Assembly (NCBI GenBank): GCA_965204095.1
Contig: OZ241991.1
Coordinates: 5,394,001-5,458,000, forward strand
Source of the DNA: JAPPLB01 sp965204095
Lineage (GTDB): Bacteria > Acidobacteriota > Terriglobia > Bryobacterales > UBA6623
DNA length: 64,000 bases
Direction of reading: 5' to 3'
Below, in pieces: positions 35,220-45,150 of this stretch (the stretch's first letter is position 1; the number at the start of each line of letters is the position of its first letter). The position numbers and the translations under genes are program-made. The notes under the pieces were generated by a model. It was not told where the DNA came from, did no database searches, and worked only from the letters and a program-made list of their open reading frames with translations.

Positions 35220-36449
35220 ATGCGCCGTCGTCATTTTCTGACCAATGCTGCCTTGCTCTGTGCCGGCACGGCAACAGCGAATCTCTCGTCCCGGCACGGG
35301 AACGCCGCACGCTCACGTTTACAGATCATGTCGGTCGACGCCTTTCCCGTGCAGCTCTGGGCTGACCGCGACCCGCGACGCGCTCCCTCGTTCAAGTCCG
35401 ACTTTGACCCGGCCCGCTGGCGCTACCGGGGGCCGTTCGCGCAACTCGGCAGCGCTATTGTCGTAATCATCCGCACGGACCAGGGCGTCACCGGATTCGG
35501 TCTCGGTGCCGGTGGCAGCGTTGCGGTGGAGATCATCCATGGTCATCTGCGTCACCTGCTGGTTGGCGCGAACGCACTGAATATCGAGTTGCTCTGGGAC
35601 CAGATGTATACCTCCGCGAATGCCTACGGGCGCCGTGGCGTTTTTGTGATGGCTTTGAGCGGCGTCGACAATGCGCTGTGGGACATCCTCGGCAAACAGG
35701 CAGGTCAACCGGTCTACCGTCTGCTTGGCGGGACGAACAAGGAACGCATCGCCTCCTATGCGACGGGCTTCAACTTGGAGAAGGCGCTCGACAGTGGGTT
35801 CCGTCATTTCAAGATTCCCATTCGCGATGGCCTGTCCGAGGGAGAGAACGGCAAGCGCCGTACCGTAGATCTGCTGACGAAGGCCCGTGAGATCATCGGG
35901 TCCGAAAAATCGCTCATGATCGATTGCGGCTCGCGTTGGGACGAGGTCGACTACACGATCGAGATGGCGAGGCGGCTTGAAGCAGTGAACCTGTTCTGGA
36001 TCGAGGAGCCGCTCTCCCCGGATAACGTCCCCGGCTATGCTGAGCTGGTGCGGGAAGTGAAAAGTACGAAGATCGCCAGCGGCGAGCATGAATATACGCG
36101 CTTCGGTTTTGCCGATCTCATCCGGCGCAAGGCGGTCGAGATCGTTCAGCCCGATGTAAGCTGGTGCGGCGGCGTCACGTCGCTGCGGCGGATCGCTGCA
36201 ATGGCGGCGGAGCACCATTTGGAATTCATCCCTCATCGTGGCGGAAGTCTCTATGGACTGCCTCTTGCGCTGTCTTCCCCGCATTGCCGCTGGGCTGAAA
36301 GCTTCGGCACCGGTGACAACGGCACGGAATTGATGGACGCCATGACAGCCCCATTCGAAAACGGTTTCTATAGTCCGTCGGACAAGCCGGGTTTCGGAAC
36401 CGAAGTAACGGAACAACTTGTCAGGAAGCATGCCTTGACCTGGGACTGA
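35220..36449 (+). CDS. Exported enolase-superfamily dehydratase, L-rhamnonate-dehydratase-like
   Basis: The protein has 409 residues. After a Tat-like leader (MRRRHFLTNAALLCAG) comes the mandelate-racemase fold: lid ALSGVDNALWDILGKQ, metal ligands Asp in MIDCGSRWD, Glu in WIEEPLSP and Glu in ASGEHEYTRFGF, then HRGGSLYG with a candidate catalytic His. GEHEYTR-GF is typical of the rhamnonate dehydratase subgroup; the usual KxK is replaced by KIP. It would dehydrate an acid sugar. ATG 35220 directly follows a stop in another frame; no strong ribosome site. The RidA gene starts 20 bp later, so the two are likely co-transcribed. Confidence 0.8.
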   Translation: MRRRHFLTNAALLCAGTATANLSSRHGNAARSRLQIMSVDAFPVQLWADRDPRRAPSFKSDFDPARWRYRGPFAQLGSAIVVIIRTDQGVTGFGLGAGGSVAVEIIHGHLRHLLVGANALNIELLWDQMYTSANAYGRRGVFVMALSGVDNALWDILGKQAGQPVYRLLGGTNKERIASYATGFNLEKALDSGFRHFKIPIRDGLSEGENGKRRTVDLLTKAREIIGSEKSLMIDCGSRWDEVDYTIEMARRLEAVNLFWIEEPLSPDNVPGYAELVREVKSTKIASGEHEYTRFGFADLIRRKAVEIVQPDVSWCGGVTSLRRIAAMAAEHHLEFIPHRGGSLYGLPLALSSPHCRWAESFGTGDNGTELMDAMTAPFENGFYSPSDKPGFGTEVTEQLVRKHALTWD

Positions 36450-36469
36450 TTCAGCCCGGAGATGAACCT

Positions 36470-37687
36470 ATGACGACATCAAGAACTGCGCGGAAAGGCG
36501 CTTTCTTTCTGATTGCGGCGCTTTTTTGCTGGGGCTGCGGAGAGCCTGAATCTTCTGCTCCTGAAACATCTGTCCCTGAGGTCCGTTACCTCGGCGTCAA
36601 CGAGTTGACCGGCGGGGCGAACGCCGTTATCGCCTCAGGGGCAGCGCTCGCTCACACGGCTCAGTTTTTTCCGATCGGCAGTGATGATGCCAGCGAGCAG
36701 GCGGACGAGGTGCTCGATAGCATCGACAAGGCGCTCGAAACGGTGGGAAGCTCGCTACGACAAGTTGTGAAACTGAACGTCTACGTTTCTGGTTCGGATG
36801 TCGTTGAGCCCGTCAAGGCTGTCATCGTCGAGAGATTCGGCGAAGGCGCCCGGCCGGCCATCTGCTTGGCCGAAAGCGCGTTGATGAACACCTCGGCGCT
36901 CGTCGCAATGGACGCAGTGGCTACCGCGTCAGAAAATCCTGGAGCCGGGGTCGTCGCCCTCCGCAACAGTGCTGCTCTGGCCGGAAAGGATGGCGCGCAT
37001 CATGTTGGGGTGCTTCCCACCGGAACGCGCGTTTACGTTGCCGGACGCGCCGCCCGCAAGGATACGGTCGCCGAATCCACTTATGCAACGATGCTTGAGA
37101 TCAAAGACACGCTGGCGTTTCTGGGACTCGGGATTGAACACATCGTTCACGTCAAGAGTTTCATGAAGCCGATCTCTGAGATGGGCGACGCTGAAGACCA
37201 GCTCATCAAGTTCTTTGACGGCAAAGCGCCGCCGATGGCCTTTATCGAATGGACGAACAACAGCCCCATTGAGATCGAAGTGATCGCAACTTCTCCCGAC
37301 GAGTTGCGGCCCATGCCAATCGAATATCTGTCGCCCCCGGGTGAGCGTGTCTCCCCTGTGTACAGTCGCATCGCCAAGGTCTACCACTCCACTACGATCT
37401 ATATCTCTGGGCTTTGGGGCAGCGAAGCAGCCGACGGCGTCGAGCAGATCCATGAGATCTTCGCATCGATGAAAGAAATCCTCAGCGAGACGGGTACTGA
37501 CCTCGACCACCTTGCCAAGGCGACCTACTATCCGGCGAACGACGACCTGAGCAGGCAACTCAACGAGATCCGTCCGGAATACTATGACCCCCAGCGGCCG
37601 CCTTCCGCCTCCAAGGCGCTCGTTGTAGGAACCGGTTTTGCGGGGCGTACGATCACGCTGGACATGATTGCCGTCCCCTCGCGCTGA
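36470..37687 (+). CDS. Lipoprotein with three RidA/YjgF domains
   Basis: The protein has 405 residues. Signal with lipobox (ALFCWGCGEP). Three consecutive RidA-like units: about 40-145 (NAVIASGAALAHTAQFF, VVKLNVYVSGSD), 165-265 (GTRVYVAGRAARKD, IVHVKSFMKPIS) and 290-400 (TTIYISGLWGS, LAKATYYPANDD). RidA hydrolyses enamine/imine intermediates; a secreted tandem form next to a sugar-acid dehydratase, whose products pass through an enol, suggests clearing of reactive intermediates (inference). Canonical catalytic Arg residues were not all traced. Confidence 0.8.
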   Translation: MTTSRTARKGAFFLIAALFCWGCGEPESSAPETSVPEVRYLGVNELTGGANAVIASGAALAHTAQFFPIGSDDASEQADEVLDSIDKALETVGSSLRQVVKLNVYVSGSDVVEPVKAVIVERFGEGARPAICLAESALMNTSALVAMDAVATASENPGAGVVALRNSAALAGKDGAHHVGVLPTGTRVYVAGRAARKDTVAESTYATMLEIKDTLAFLGLGIEHIVHVKSFMKPISEMGDAEDQLIKFFDGKAPPMAFIEWTNNSPIEIEVIATSPDELRPMPIEYLSPPGERVSPVYSRIAKVYHSTTIYISGLWGSEAADGVEQIHEIFASMKEILSETGTDLDHLAKATYYPANDDLSRQLNEIRPEYYDPQRPPSASKALVVGTGFAGRTITLDMIAVPSR

Positions 37688-37735
37688 TCGCAGGTCTGTC
37701 AGGGAATGATCCTCGGGTAACGAGAAAAGATCAGG

Positions 37736-38452
37736 TCAGGATGACGGTGTCGCAGCCGTCTCTGTGGCTGTGACCAGGAGCGGTTCGAGCACTTCGAGCA
37801 CGTTCAACGCCATACGCTCGTTGCCCTCCGCTGTCGGGTGTAAGCTATCGTCCTGCATCAGGTGCGGGACGCCGCCTACTCCCTCCATCAGGAACGGCAA
37901 AAAGGGGAGCTTCAACTCCTCGGCGAGATCGGTAAAAGCCTGCTCGAAAGACTCGCGGTACTCCGAGCCGTAGTTCGGCGGCAGCTTCATTCCGGCGAGG
38001 ATGACCTCTGCTCCGCCCTTCTGCAGCTCGGTGATCATCCGGCGGAGATTGGACTTCATGCGATCGATCGCCAACACGCGGAGCCCATCGTTTCCTCCGA
38101 ACGCAACGATCACGAAATCAGGCTTCCACGACGTGATGATCTCGATCCGCGCGAGACCCATGTCAGTGGTGTCGCCGCTGACCCCTTCGTTGATGACGTG
38201 ATAGGCATAGCCGCGTTTGTCGAGTTCCCGTTGCAGGAAATCGGGGTAGCTGCTTCCCGTGCCCGCCCCGAAACCGGCGGTCAAGCTGTCACCGAAAGCG
38301 ACAATGACCCCTTGTCGGACTGGCGAGGTATCGTGGCCCTGTGGAGGTCCTCCCGGAGGCTGTCCGGCCGATTCGCTGCCCGTTTGAGGGGAGTCGCATC
38401 CGAGCAGCAGCAACGAAACGATGATCAGGAAGGTACGGCTCACTTGCTGCAA
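37736..38452 (-). CDS. tesA: TesA-like SGNH arylesterase/lysophospholipase, lipoprotein
   Basis: The protein has 238 residues with lipobox LLLLGCDSP. The SGNH blocks are complete: GDSLTAGFG (Ser), INEGVSGDTT (Gly), FGGNDGLR (Asn) and DSLHPTAEG (Asp, His). Gene order beside a YbbA/YbbP-like ABC pair matches tesA-ybbA-ybbP of Enterobacteria, supporting the name, with only 23 bp between the divergent starts. Confidence 0.85.
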   Translation of the reverse strand: MQQVSRTFLIIVSLLLLGCDSPQTGSESAGQPPGGPPQGHDTSPVRQGVIVAFGDSLTAGFGAGTGSSYPDFLQRELDKRGYAYHVINEGVSGDTTDMGLARIEIITSWKPDFVIVAFGGNDGLRVLAIDRMKSNLRRMITELQKGGAEVILAGMKLPPNYGSEYRESFEQAFTDLAEELKLPFLPFLMEGVGGVPHLMQDDSLHPTAEGNERMALNVLEVLEPLLVTATETAATPSS

Positions 38453-38475
38453 TAATAAACTTTTGCGACGCCGCT

Positions 38476-39171
38476 ATGTCGATTGACAATCCGATACTGG
38501 AGGTTCGAGGGTTGCTGAAGAGCATCCATAGCGGTACCCACCGAGTGGACATCCTTCGGGGCATCAGTTTTGCTGTCGAACGAGGTCAATTCGTTGCGAT
38601 CATGGGGCCTTCGGGAAGCGGCAAGAGCACCCTGCTGGGCCTTCTCGCGGGGCTCGATACCCCTTCAGCCGGGAAGGTCATTCTTGACGGACAGGAAATC
38701 CAGGATCTCGCCGAAGACGATATGGCCGTACTGCGCGGGCGCAAGATCGGCTTTGTTTTCCAGTCCTACCAACTGGTTCCCACGCTGACGGCCGAAGAGA
38801 ACGTGTTGTTGCCGTTGGACTTGGCCGGGGACGGTTTCGCGGGCGCTGGGCGAGCTCGGGGACTGTTGGAGCGAGTCGGTCTCGCCGACCGATTCGACCA
38901 CTATCCTGTGCAGCTTTCCGGGGGTGAGCAACAGCGTGTGGCGCTCGCCCGAGCATTCGTCGGCCGTCCCCCGCTCATATTGGCTGACGAGCCCACGGGC
39001 AATCTCGACAGCGCGAACGGTAAACACGTTCTCGACATACTGGTCGAGTTGAACCGCACTGAGGGCGCCACACTCGTGCTCGTCACACACAACCGGGAGT
39101 TGGCCGCACGCGCCGATCGTCTGGTCACTCTCCACGACGGGCGCATTGCCTCCGATGAACCGCTCGGATGA
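38476..39171 (+). CDS. ybbA: ABC transporter ATPase, YbbA/LolD family
   Basis: The protein has 231 residues. Walker A GPSGSGKST (about 44-52), Q-loop FVFQSYQL, signature LSGGEQQRVALARA, Walker B LILADEPTGN and switch His in VTHNRE are all present. It pairs with the adjacent FtsX-like permease to act in lipid or envelope handling. The permease starts 21 bp after its stop. The promoter must lie in the 23-bp divergent gap or within tesA. Confidence 0.92.
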   Translation: MSIDNPILEVRGLLKSIHSGTHRVDILRGISFAVERGQFVAIMGPSGSGKSTLLGLLAGLDTPSAGKVILDGQEIQDLAEDDMAVLRGRKIGFVFQSYQLVPTLTAEENVLLPLDLAGDGFAGAGRARGLLERVGLADRFDHYPVQLSGGEQQRVALARAFVGRPPLILADEPTGNLDSANGKHVLDILVELNRTEGATLVLVTHNRELAARADRLVTLHDGRIASDEPLG

Positions 39172-39192
39172 TGCCTGCCCAGGCAATCTGAA

Positions 39193-41733
39193 ATGACCGT
39201 TTCTTTCCCCTGGAAGACTGCTTTTCGTCTTGCTTGGCGCGATGCAAGGGCATCCCCTGGCAAGTTCTTCTTTATCGCGTTCGCGGTGGCGATGGGGGTC
39301 GGAGCCCTCGCCGGAGTTCGCGGTTTCAGCGGGGCGTTCCGCACGATGCTGCTGCGCGATGCTCGAACGCTCATGGCGGCTGATCTGGCTGTTCGTGAAT
39401 TTCACATGGCGACCGAGGAGGAGAAAGCGATTCTCTCGAGCCTCAACGAGCGCGGCGTCGAGAGCACCTGGATGACCGAAACCGTGTCGGCCATGTCGTC
39501 TGAGGTGTCCGGACGGCCTTTACTGGTGGTGGTCAAGGCGGTTGACCCAGGAAAGTATCCGTTCTACGGCAAGATCGAACTGGATCCGCCAGGTCCTCTG
39601 AGCGGAGCCTTGACCGGGGATACGGTAACCGCGTCGCCAGACTTGCTCTTTCGTCTCGGCATCGAAATCGGCGATGAAATACGGCTGGGAGACGAGACGT
39701 TTCGTCTTGCAGCGGTCGTTCGGGTTGAGCCCGACCGCATGACCGGTTCATTCAACGTCGGTCCCCGCGTGATGCTCAGCCGGGAAGCTCTCGACCGCAG
39801 TGGCCTCATTCGCCCAGGCAGCCGTGCGTCCCAGCGCTATCTGTTCAAGCTGCCGCCCGAGGGAATCTCGATTGAAAAGGCGCGAAAGGAATTGCGGGCT
39901 GTTTTCGAGGGCGCCTACATTACTGATTTTCGCGAAACTCACCCGACGATTCGTCGCGGGTTGGACCGCGCGACGAACTTCCTCAGTCTGGTTAGCCTCG
40001 TCGCTCTCATCGTGGGCGCGCTCGGCGTTGCGATGGCAATGTATTCCCATCTGCAACAGAAGCTCGACACGATTGCGATCTTCAAGTGCATCGGAGCACG
40101 TTCTTCGCAGGTCATACGCATCTTCATGGTGCAGACGATCGCTCTGGGGTTGGCGGGGAGTTTGGCCGGGGTTCTGTTCGGGTGGCTCATCCAGGTCGGG
40201 TTTCCATCGTTCCTGCCCGATTACATACCGGTTCCGGCAGGGCTGGAATGGCAGCCGGTTGTGGTTGTCCAAGCCTTGGCGATCGGAGTGTTGACAACGC
40301 TGCTGTTTACGCTCCCGACGCTGCTTGGGGTGCGCGAGATCCGCCCTGCGATTGTCTTTCGGCGGGATATGGAACCGCCCGGCGCCCGCGCAAGACGTGG
40401 GACCGTCCTCGGGGTGGGGCTGCTGATTGTCGCTGTGCTGATAGCGGTTGCCGCTTGGTTGAGCGAGTCGCTCGAAGTCGGCGCGTGGTTCGCGGGCGCG
40501 CTGCTTGTCAGTCTGCTGGCGCTCAACCTCGTCGCCCGGCTGCTGATGCGTTTTCTCAAGGCCGTCCCCCGCTTGTTGCCGCGCAAGTTGTCGCCCTCGT
40601 GGCGGCATGGCGTAGCGAATCTACATCGCCCCGGGGTCCATGCCAACGTTGTGCTGGTCGCTCTCGGCATTGGAGTGATGTTTACGTTGACGGTGTATAT
40701 CTTGCAGGCCTCGGTCGTCAGTCAACTTGCCCTCAGTGCCCCGCCGGACATGCCGAACCTCTTCATGACGAACATTACCCACACCGATCGGGATGGGCTG
40801 GAGGAATGGATCACGCAGTATCCGGGTGTCGAAGGAGACGTCGACCTCGTGCCCTCGGTGGCGGCGCGCCTGGTATCGATTGACGGATTGCCGCTGGAGC
40901 AAGTCTACGACCGTAGACGAGGCCGCACCTACCGCGCTACGCGCAACCTGACGTGGCGACGTAAGATGCCCGATTTTCTGGAAGTCGTCGAAGGCAGTTG
41001 GTGGGAGGGAACGCCCGAGGAGTTTCTTGTCTCAGCACGGGAGTCGACGGCCAAGAGGCTCGACATCCAGGTCGGCTCGGAGCTCGAGTGGATGGTCGGG
41101 AGCGGGCCGGTTCGCGCCAAGGTTGTGGCGTTGCATCGCGCCGAAGCGATCCGCCCTGGCTCACGCTTCGGCTTTATTCTTTCTCCTAATGCATTGAGGG
41201 ACGTACCGACTGTCTTCTACGGCTCGGCTCGCGTCGCGCCTGAGCAAGCACCCGAGCTGCAGCAGGCCGCCTTTGAGAAATTCCCCAGCGTGACCATAAT
41301 CAGCATCGCGGACGTGCTCCGCATCGTCCAGGAAATAGTGGATCAAATCGCATTGGTCATCCGCTTCGTTTCGGCGTTCACCGTCCTGGCGGGGATCGTG
41401 ATCCTGGCTTCCAGCGTGATTGCGACAAGGCTGCGCCGAGTGCGCGAGACGGCCATTCTCAAGACTCTCGGTGCGACTCGGGCGCGCGTGACAGGAATCT
41501 TCTCGGTGGAGTTTCTGATTCTGGGGCTGAGTGCGGGACTGATGGGCAGTTTGTTGGCAACGGCTTTTACAGGCTTGCTCCTGGAAGAATTGCTCGATGT
41601 GCGCTTCGAGTTTGACCCTTGGCCTCACTTGGCTGCGATAACCGGCACGGCCGTTCTCGCCAACCTCGCCGGCTGGATGGCCAGTTTTCAAATCCTGGGA
41701 AGGAAGCCGCTTGCTGTTATGCGTGGGGAGTGA
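39193..41733 (+). CDS. ybbP: ABC transporter permease, YbbP/FtsX-MacB family
   Basis: The 846-residue protein has the expected topology: an N-terminal helix, a large periplasmic domain, then three FtsX helices (about 265-380), two central helices, a second periplasmic domain and the last three helices (about 720-840). FtsX motifs include IAIFKCIGARSSQVIR and TAILKTLGATRARVTG. With YbbA it forms a mechanotransmission-type ABC unit, linked in E. coli to the TesA locus. Confidence 0.88.
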   Translation: MTVSFPWKTAFRLAWRDARASPGKFFFIAFAVAMGVGALAGVRGFSGAFRTMLLRDARTLMAADLAVREFHMATEEEKAILSSLNERGVESTWMTETVSAMSSEVSGRPLLVVVKAVDPGKYPFYGKIELDPPGPLSGALTGDTVTASPDLLFRLGIEIGDEIRLGDETFRLAAVVRVEPDRMTGSFNVGPRVMLSREALDRSGLIRPGSRASQRYLFKLPPEGISIEKARKELRAVFEGAYITDFRETHPTIRRGLDRATNFLSLVSLVALIVGALGVAMAMYSHLQQKLDTIAIFKCIGARSSQVIRIFMVQTIALGLAGSLAGVLFGWLIQVGFPSFLPDYIPVPAGLEWQPVVVVQALAIGVLTTLLFTLPTLLGVREIRPAIVFRRDMEPPGARARRGTVLGVGLLIVAVLIAVAAWLSESLEVGAWFAGALLVSLLALNLVARLLMRFLKAVPRLLPRKLSPSWRHGVANLHRPGVHANVVLVALGIGVMFTLTVYILQASVVSQLALSAPPDMPNLFMTNITHTDRDGLEEWITQYPGVEGDVDLVPSVAARLVSIDGLPLEQVYDRRRGRTYRATRNLTWRRKMPDFLEVVEGSWWEGTPEEFLVSARESTAKRLDIQVGSELEWMVGSGPVRAKVVALHRAEAIRPGSRFGFILSPNALRDVPTVFYGSARVAPEQAPELQQAAFEKFPSVTIISIADVLRIVQEIVDQIALVIRFVSAFTVLAGIVILASSVIATRLRRVRETAILKTLGATRARVTGIFSVEFLILGLSAGLMGSLLATAFTGLLLEELLDVRFEFDPWPHLAAITGTAVLANLAGWMASFQILGRKPLAVMRGE

Positions 41734-41740
41734 AACCCGG

Positions 41741-43066
41741 CTAGGCGTGGGCTTTTTGCGCTTCTCCCAAGCGCTTGTCGATCGGCACGAATTCGCGCTT
41801 TTCGGGACCGAGATAGACTTGGCGGGGACGGGCGATACGGCGCTCCGGGTCGATCATCAACTCTTCCCAATGTGTCAGCCAACCGGATGTTCGTGGAATC
41901 GCGAATAGTACGGTGAACATCTCGGGTCGAAAACCCATCGCTTCATAGATGATGCCTGAATAGAAATCGACGTTCGGGTAAAGCTTCCGCTTGACGAAGT
42001 AGTCGTCTTCGAGAGCGATGCGCTCGAGTTCCTTCGCGAGATCGATCTTCGGGCTCCGGCCCGTCACCTCGAAAACTTCGTCGGCCACTTGACGGATGAT
42101 CCGGGCGCGAGGGTCGTAGCTCTTGTACACGCGGTGCCCGAATCCCATCAGGCGCACTTCGCCCGCCTTGACGCGGTTGATGAACTCAGGGATATTCCTT
42201 GCCGAGCCGATCTCATCCAGCATCTGAAGGACGGCCTCGTTCGCACCCCCATGCAACGGTCCGTAGAGTGCGCCTGCCGCCGCCGCGGTTGCAACATAGG
42301 GATCGGAGTTCGCGCTGGCTACCGTGCGCATCGTGCTCGTGCTGCAGTTCTGCTCATGGTCGGCGTGCAGGATGAACAGCACGTCGAGCGCTCTGGCGAG
42401 CACCGGACTCGACTTGTACCGCAGCTCCGTCCGCTTCCAGAGCATGTTCATGAAGTTCTCGGTATAGGTCAAGTCATTGTCGGGATAGGCGTACGGTAGG
42501 CCTAGGCTGTGTCGAAAAGCGTATGCCGCCAGAGTGGGAATCTTGCTGATCAGTCGCAGTTGCTGCAACCTTCGGTTCGAACGGCTCTCGATACGCTTCG
42601 CATCGGGGTAGAACGTCGACAGCGCAGCCACGGAACTGACCAGTATCCCCATCGGGTGTGCATCGTAGAGAAAACCGTCGACGAATTTCTTGATGTTTTC
42701 GTGAACCATCGTGTGATGGTTGATTTCTTCGTTCCAGTTGCGCAATTCCGAGGTGGTCGGCAACTCACCGTGCAGGAGCAGATAAGCAACCTCGGTGTAC
42801 GTGCAATTTTCAGCCAGGCTTTCTATTGGAAAGCCGTGATAACGCAGAATTCCCTTCTCACCGTCGATGTATGTGATCCGGCTGGTGCAAGACGCAGTAT
42901 TCGTATAGCCAGGGTCGTAGGACAGCATCCCGAACTCATTGGGGTCTTCCTTGATCTGGCGAAGATCCATCGCCCGGACCGTGGCGTTCTGGATCGGCGC
43001 TACGTAGTCTTTTGATGTCCGCGAGTCGGTGATTTTCAGTATCGGCTCGTCCAAGAGGTCCTCCAT
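41741..43066 (-). CDS. gltA: Citrate synthase
   Basis: The 441-residue type II citrate synthase condenses acetyl-CoA and oxaloacetate. Catalytic regions are intact: FILHADHEQNCSTST, GPLHGGANEAVLQM, MGFGHRVYKSYDPRA and NVDFYSGIIYEAMGF. Length and motifs match hexameric bacterial GltA. It converges on ybbP with a 7-bp gap. ATG 43066; no special leader recognised. Confidence 0.95.
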   Translation of the reverse strand: MEDLLDEPILKITDSRTSKDYVAPIQNATVRAMDLRQIKEDPNEFGMLSYDPGYTNTASCTSRITYIDGEKGILRYHGFPIESLAENCTYTEVAYLLLHGELPTTSELRNWNEEINHHTMVHENIKKFVDGFLYDAHPMGILVSSVAALSTFYPDAKRIESRSNRRLQQLRLISKIPTLAAYAFRHSLGLPYAYPDNDLTYTENFMNMLWKRTELRYKSSPVLARALDVLFILHADHEQNCSTSTMRTVASANSDPYVATAAAAGALYGPLHGGANEAVLQMLDEIGSARNIPEFINRVKAGEVRLMGFGHRVYKSYDPRARIIRQVADEVFEVTGRSPKIDLAKELERIALEDDYFVKRKLYPNVDFYSGIIYEAMGFRPEMFTVLFAIPRTSGWLTHWEELMIDPERRIARPRQVYLGPEKREFVPIDKRLGEAQKAHA

Positions 43067-43159
43067 CTGGCGGGACGCCGCGGGCGCAGGTCCGTAGGTG
43101 GAATGAGCAGCATAGCAGATTCAAACAGTGCGGGAGGCCGAGGCGCTGATCGGCAACCC

Positions 43160-43909
43160 TCAGCCCAATTGTGTTTTGCCGCAGTCGATCAGGATCGTTT
43201 CCGCGGTAATCGCGGTGGCATCCGCAGCGAGAAACAAGCAGACTTTTGCTACTTCTTTGACCGTGGAAATGCGTCGTAGCGGCGTGATCTTCGGACCTTC
43301 CTCAAAAGTTGAATCCGGCCAGCCGGCGAAGCGCGTACGTACGAGACCGGGTGCAATTGCATTGACCCGAACTTCCGGGGCAAAAACCCGCGCCAATGAC
43401 TTCGTCATGTTCACCATCGCCGCTTTCGATGCCGCATAGACGATCGAACTGCCTGTCGCATGCCACGCCGATGCAGAGGTGTTGTTGATAATCGATGCCC
43501 CCGGTTGCCTCCGTAGAAGGGGAGCTGCCGCTCTTGAGCAATAGAATGCGCCACGGAGGTTGGTGTTCAGCGTGCGGTCCCAGATCTCGTCGGTGAGCTC
43601 TTCCAATTGATGGTGAGGAGTGACTTTACTCCACCCGGCATTGTTCACGAGAGTGTCCAAGCGGCCCCAGCGTTCGTCGACGGCTTTCATCATCGAACGC
43701 GCCTCGGCGTCCTGCGAGACGTCGGCTTGATGGGTGACCGCGTCACCCCCGAAGTCACGGATCTTCGCCACGACCGCTTCCGCCTCGGCCTTGGAAGCCC
43801 TGTAGTTGACGAGGACCTTTGCCCCTTCCGCGGCGAAAAGTTCCGCAATCGCCTGGCCCATGCCAGTGCCGGCCCCCGTGACGATCGCTACGCGCCCCTC
43901 AAGCTTCAT
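43160..43909 (-). CDS. Short-chain dehydrogenase/reductase
   Basis: The 249-residue classical SDR has TGAGTGMGQA (cofactor glycine motif), NNAGWSK, catalytic Ser in IINNTSASA and Tyr-Lys in YAASKAAM. FabG-like fold, substrate undefined. ATG 43909 overlaps the stop of the upstream isomerase-like gene by ATGA, so the two are translationally coupled and probably act on the same compound, likely a sugar or polyol (inference). Confidence 0.9.
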   Translation of the reverse strand: MKLEGRVAIVTGAGTGMGQAIAELFAAEGAKVLVNYRASKAEAEAVVAKIRDFGGDAVTHQADVSQDAEARSMMKAVDERWGRLDTLVNNAGWSKVTPHHQLEELTDEIWDRTLNTNLRGAFYCSRAAAPLLRRQPGASIINNTSASAWHATGSSIVYAASKAAMVNMTKSLARVFAPEVRVNAIAPGLVRTRFAGWPDSTFEEGPKITPLRRISTVKEVAKVCLFLAADATAITAETILIDCGKTQLG

Positions 43910-44766
43910 GCCTGATTCTCTTTTCCCCATGCGCGCTTGAGGAAGGCCGCTCCCTCGAAAGCGATGTCATCCATTGATTCCGCCAAGTCCCGCCAAATCG
44001 CCGTCGCCGCGGCAAGTTGAGGAATCGTCCCATTGAACGACTCGATCGTGAGCCAGCCATCGTAGCCGATCCGTCGCAAGGCCCCGAGAACCGAAATCCA
44101 GTCCACGTGCCCCGTGCCGGGCACGCCTCGATCATTCTCACAGGCATGGACGTGCTTGAGCCTTGAACCGCACATCTGGTATCCCTCCGGGATGCTTTTC
44201 TCTTCGATGTTCGAATGAAACGTGTCGAAGAGGATGCCGATCCGCGGACTACCGATTTCGTCGACAAAGCGTACCGTGTCTTCGGCCGTGTTCAGAAAAT
44301 ACGTTTCGAAGCGGTTCAATGGCTCGATCGCAAGTTCAGCGCCGGCGTCCTGCAAAGCAGTATCGAGCTGCCGATGGAAGTCAACGCCCCACTTCCATTC
44401 GTCGTCGTTCCGGCGGCGTCCCGGCAAATGGCCTACAGGAGAATAGGTCGGCCCTGCGATCAACTGCACGCCGGCCTCGCCTGCGGTGGCGACCACCTGC
44501 TTCCAGTGCTCGAGGGTCTCCGCGCGAACGGCCGCGTCCTCGCTGATGGGGTTCTTGCCCGGCGGATTGACGGAACAGAACGTGCATTCAAGGTCAGAGT
44601 CGCTCAGCGCCCGCTTGAGCACGGCTACATCTACGTCCTTTGCATCGAAGGCAGGGATCTCGATCCCGTCGAGGCCCGCTTGCTTGATCTTGTCCAGGGG
44701 GATCGAGGAGTCGAATGCCCCAGACCAGATCATCGTGTTTACACCGAACTTCATCGCAGCGCCCAT
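43906..44766 (-). CDS. Sugar phosphate isomerase/epimerase-like TIM-barrel protein
   Basis: The 286-residue xylose-isomerase-like TIM barrel (hydroxypyruvate isomerase/IolE type) has KFGVNTMIWSG, GIEIPAFD, IAGPTYSPVGH, LAIEPLNRFE (metal Glu), ILFDTFHSNIEE (Asp, His), and GYDGWLTIESF (final metal Glu). ATG 44766; the internal ATG 44754 is an alternative. First gene of a two-gene unit with the SDR. Confidence 0.85.
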   Translation of the reverse strand: MGAAMKFGVNTMIWSGAFDSSIPLDKIKQAGLDGIEIPAFDAKDVDVAVLKRALSDSDLECTFCSVNPPGKNPISEDAAVRAETLEHWKQVVATAGEAGVQLIAGPTYSPVGHLPGRRRNDDEWKWGVDFHRQLDTALQDAGAELAIEPLNRFETYFLNTAEDTVRFVDEIGSPRIGILFDTFHSNIEEKSIPEGYQMCGSRLKHVHACENDRGVPGTGHVDWISVLGALRRIGYDGWLTIESFNGTIPQLAAATAIWRDLAESMDDIAFEGAAFLKRAWGKENQA

Positions 44767-45150
44767 TATAGAATCCCACCGTCATGGTGCGGCGATGAGC
44801 AGATCTACAATTCGGTGCTATGGACGACGGCCGATGATCTGCGCCGTCAACTCCCGTTCCTGGGTCATGAGGACAAAGGAGGACACTGAACCGCTTTCTT
44901 CATGAGAGAACCAGGCTCGACGAGGCCCCCGATCAAAATTTTTTATGTGCCGGATTGCGCATCCGGTCCGCAGGGCGCTGTGATAGCATTGCCTTACATC
45001 CGGCTAATTCGGCCATTCGTTCTCTTTAGACGTTCAACAATACCGGCTTGCCCGCGGTGACACGGAGTTGGATGCGTCAGCGTTGGTGGATCTTGCTTGG
45101 GCGCCGAGTTGGTCTCGGGGAAGGGAAGCACGGCCGCAAAGGTTCTTTCG
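44767..45150. other. Intergenic, leader of glnB; no gene recognised
   Basis: A divergent gap between the isomerase-like gene and glnB. A T-run (AAATTTTTTATGTGCC near 44936) and GGATTGCGCATCCGG, a small palindrome at 44954, are visible. I cannot assign a sigma54 site with confidence. Confidence 0.4.

Noticed and set aside
44930..45150. sigma54 promoter before glnB
   Set aside because: No acceptable GG-N10-GC pair with surrounding consensus could be found by eye.
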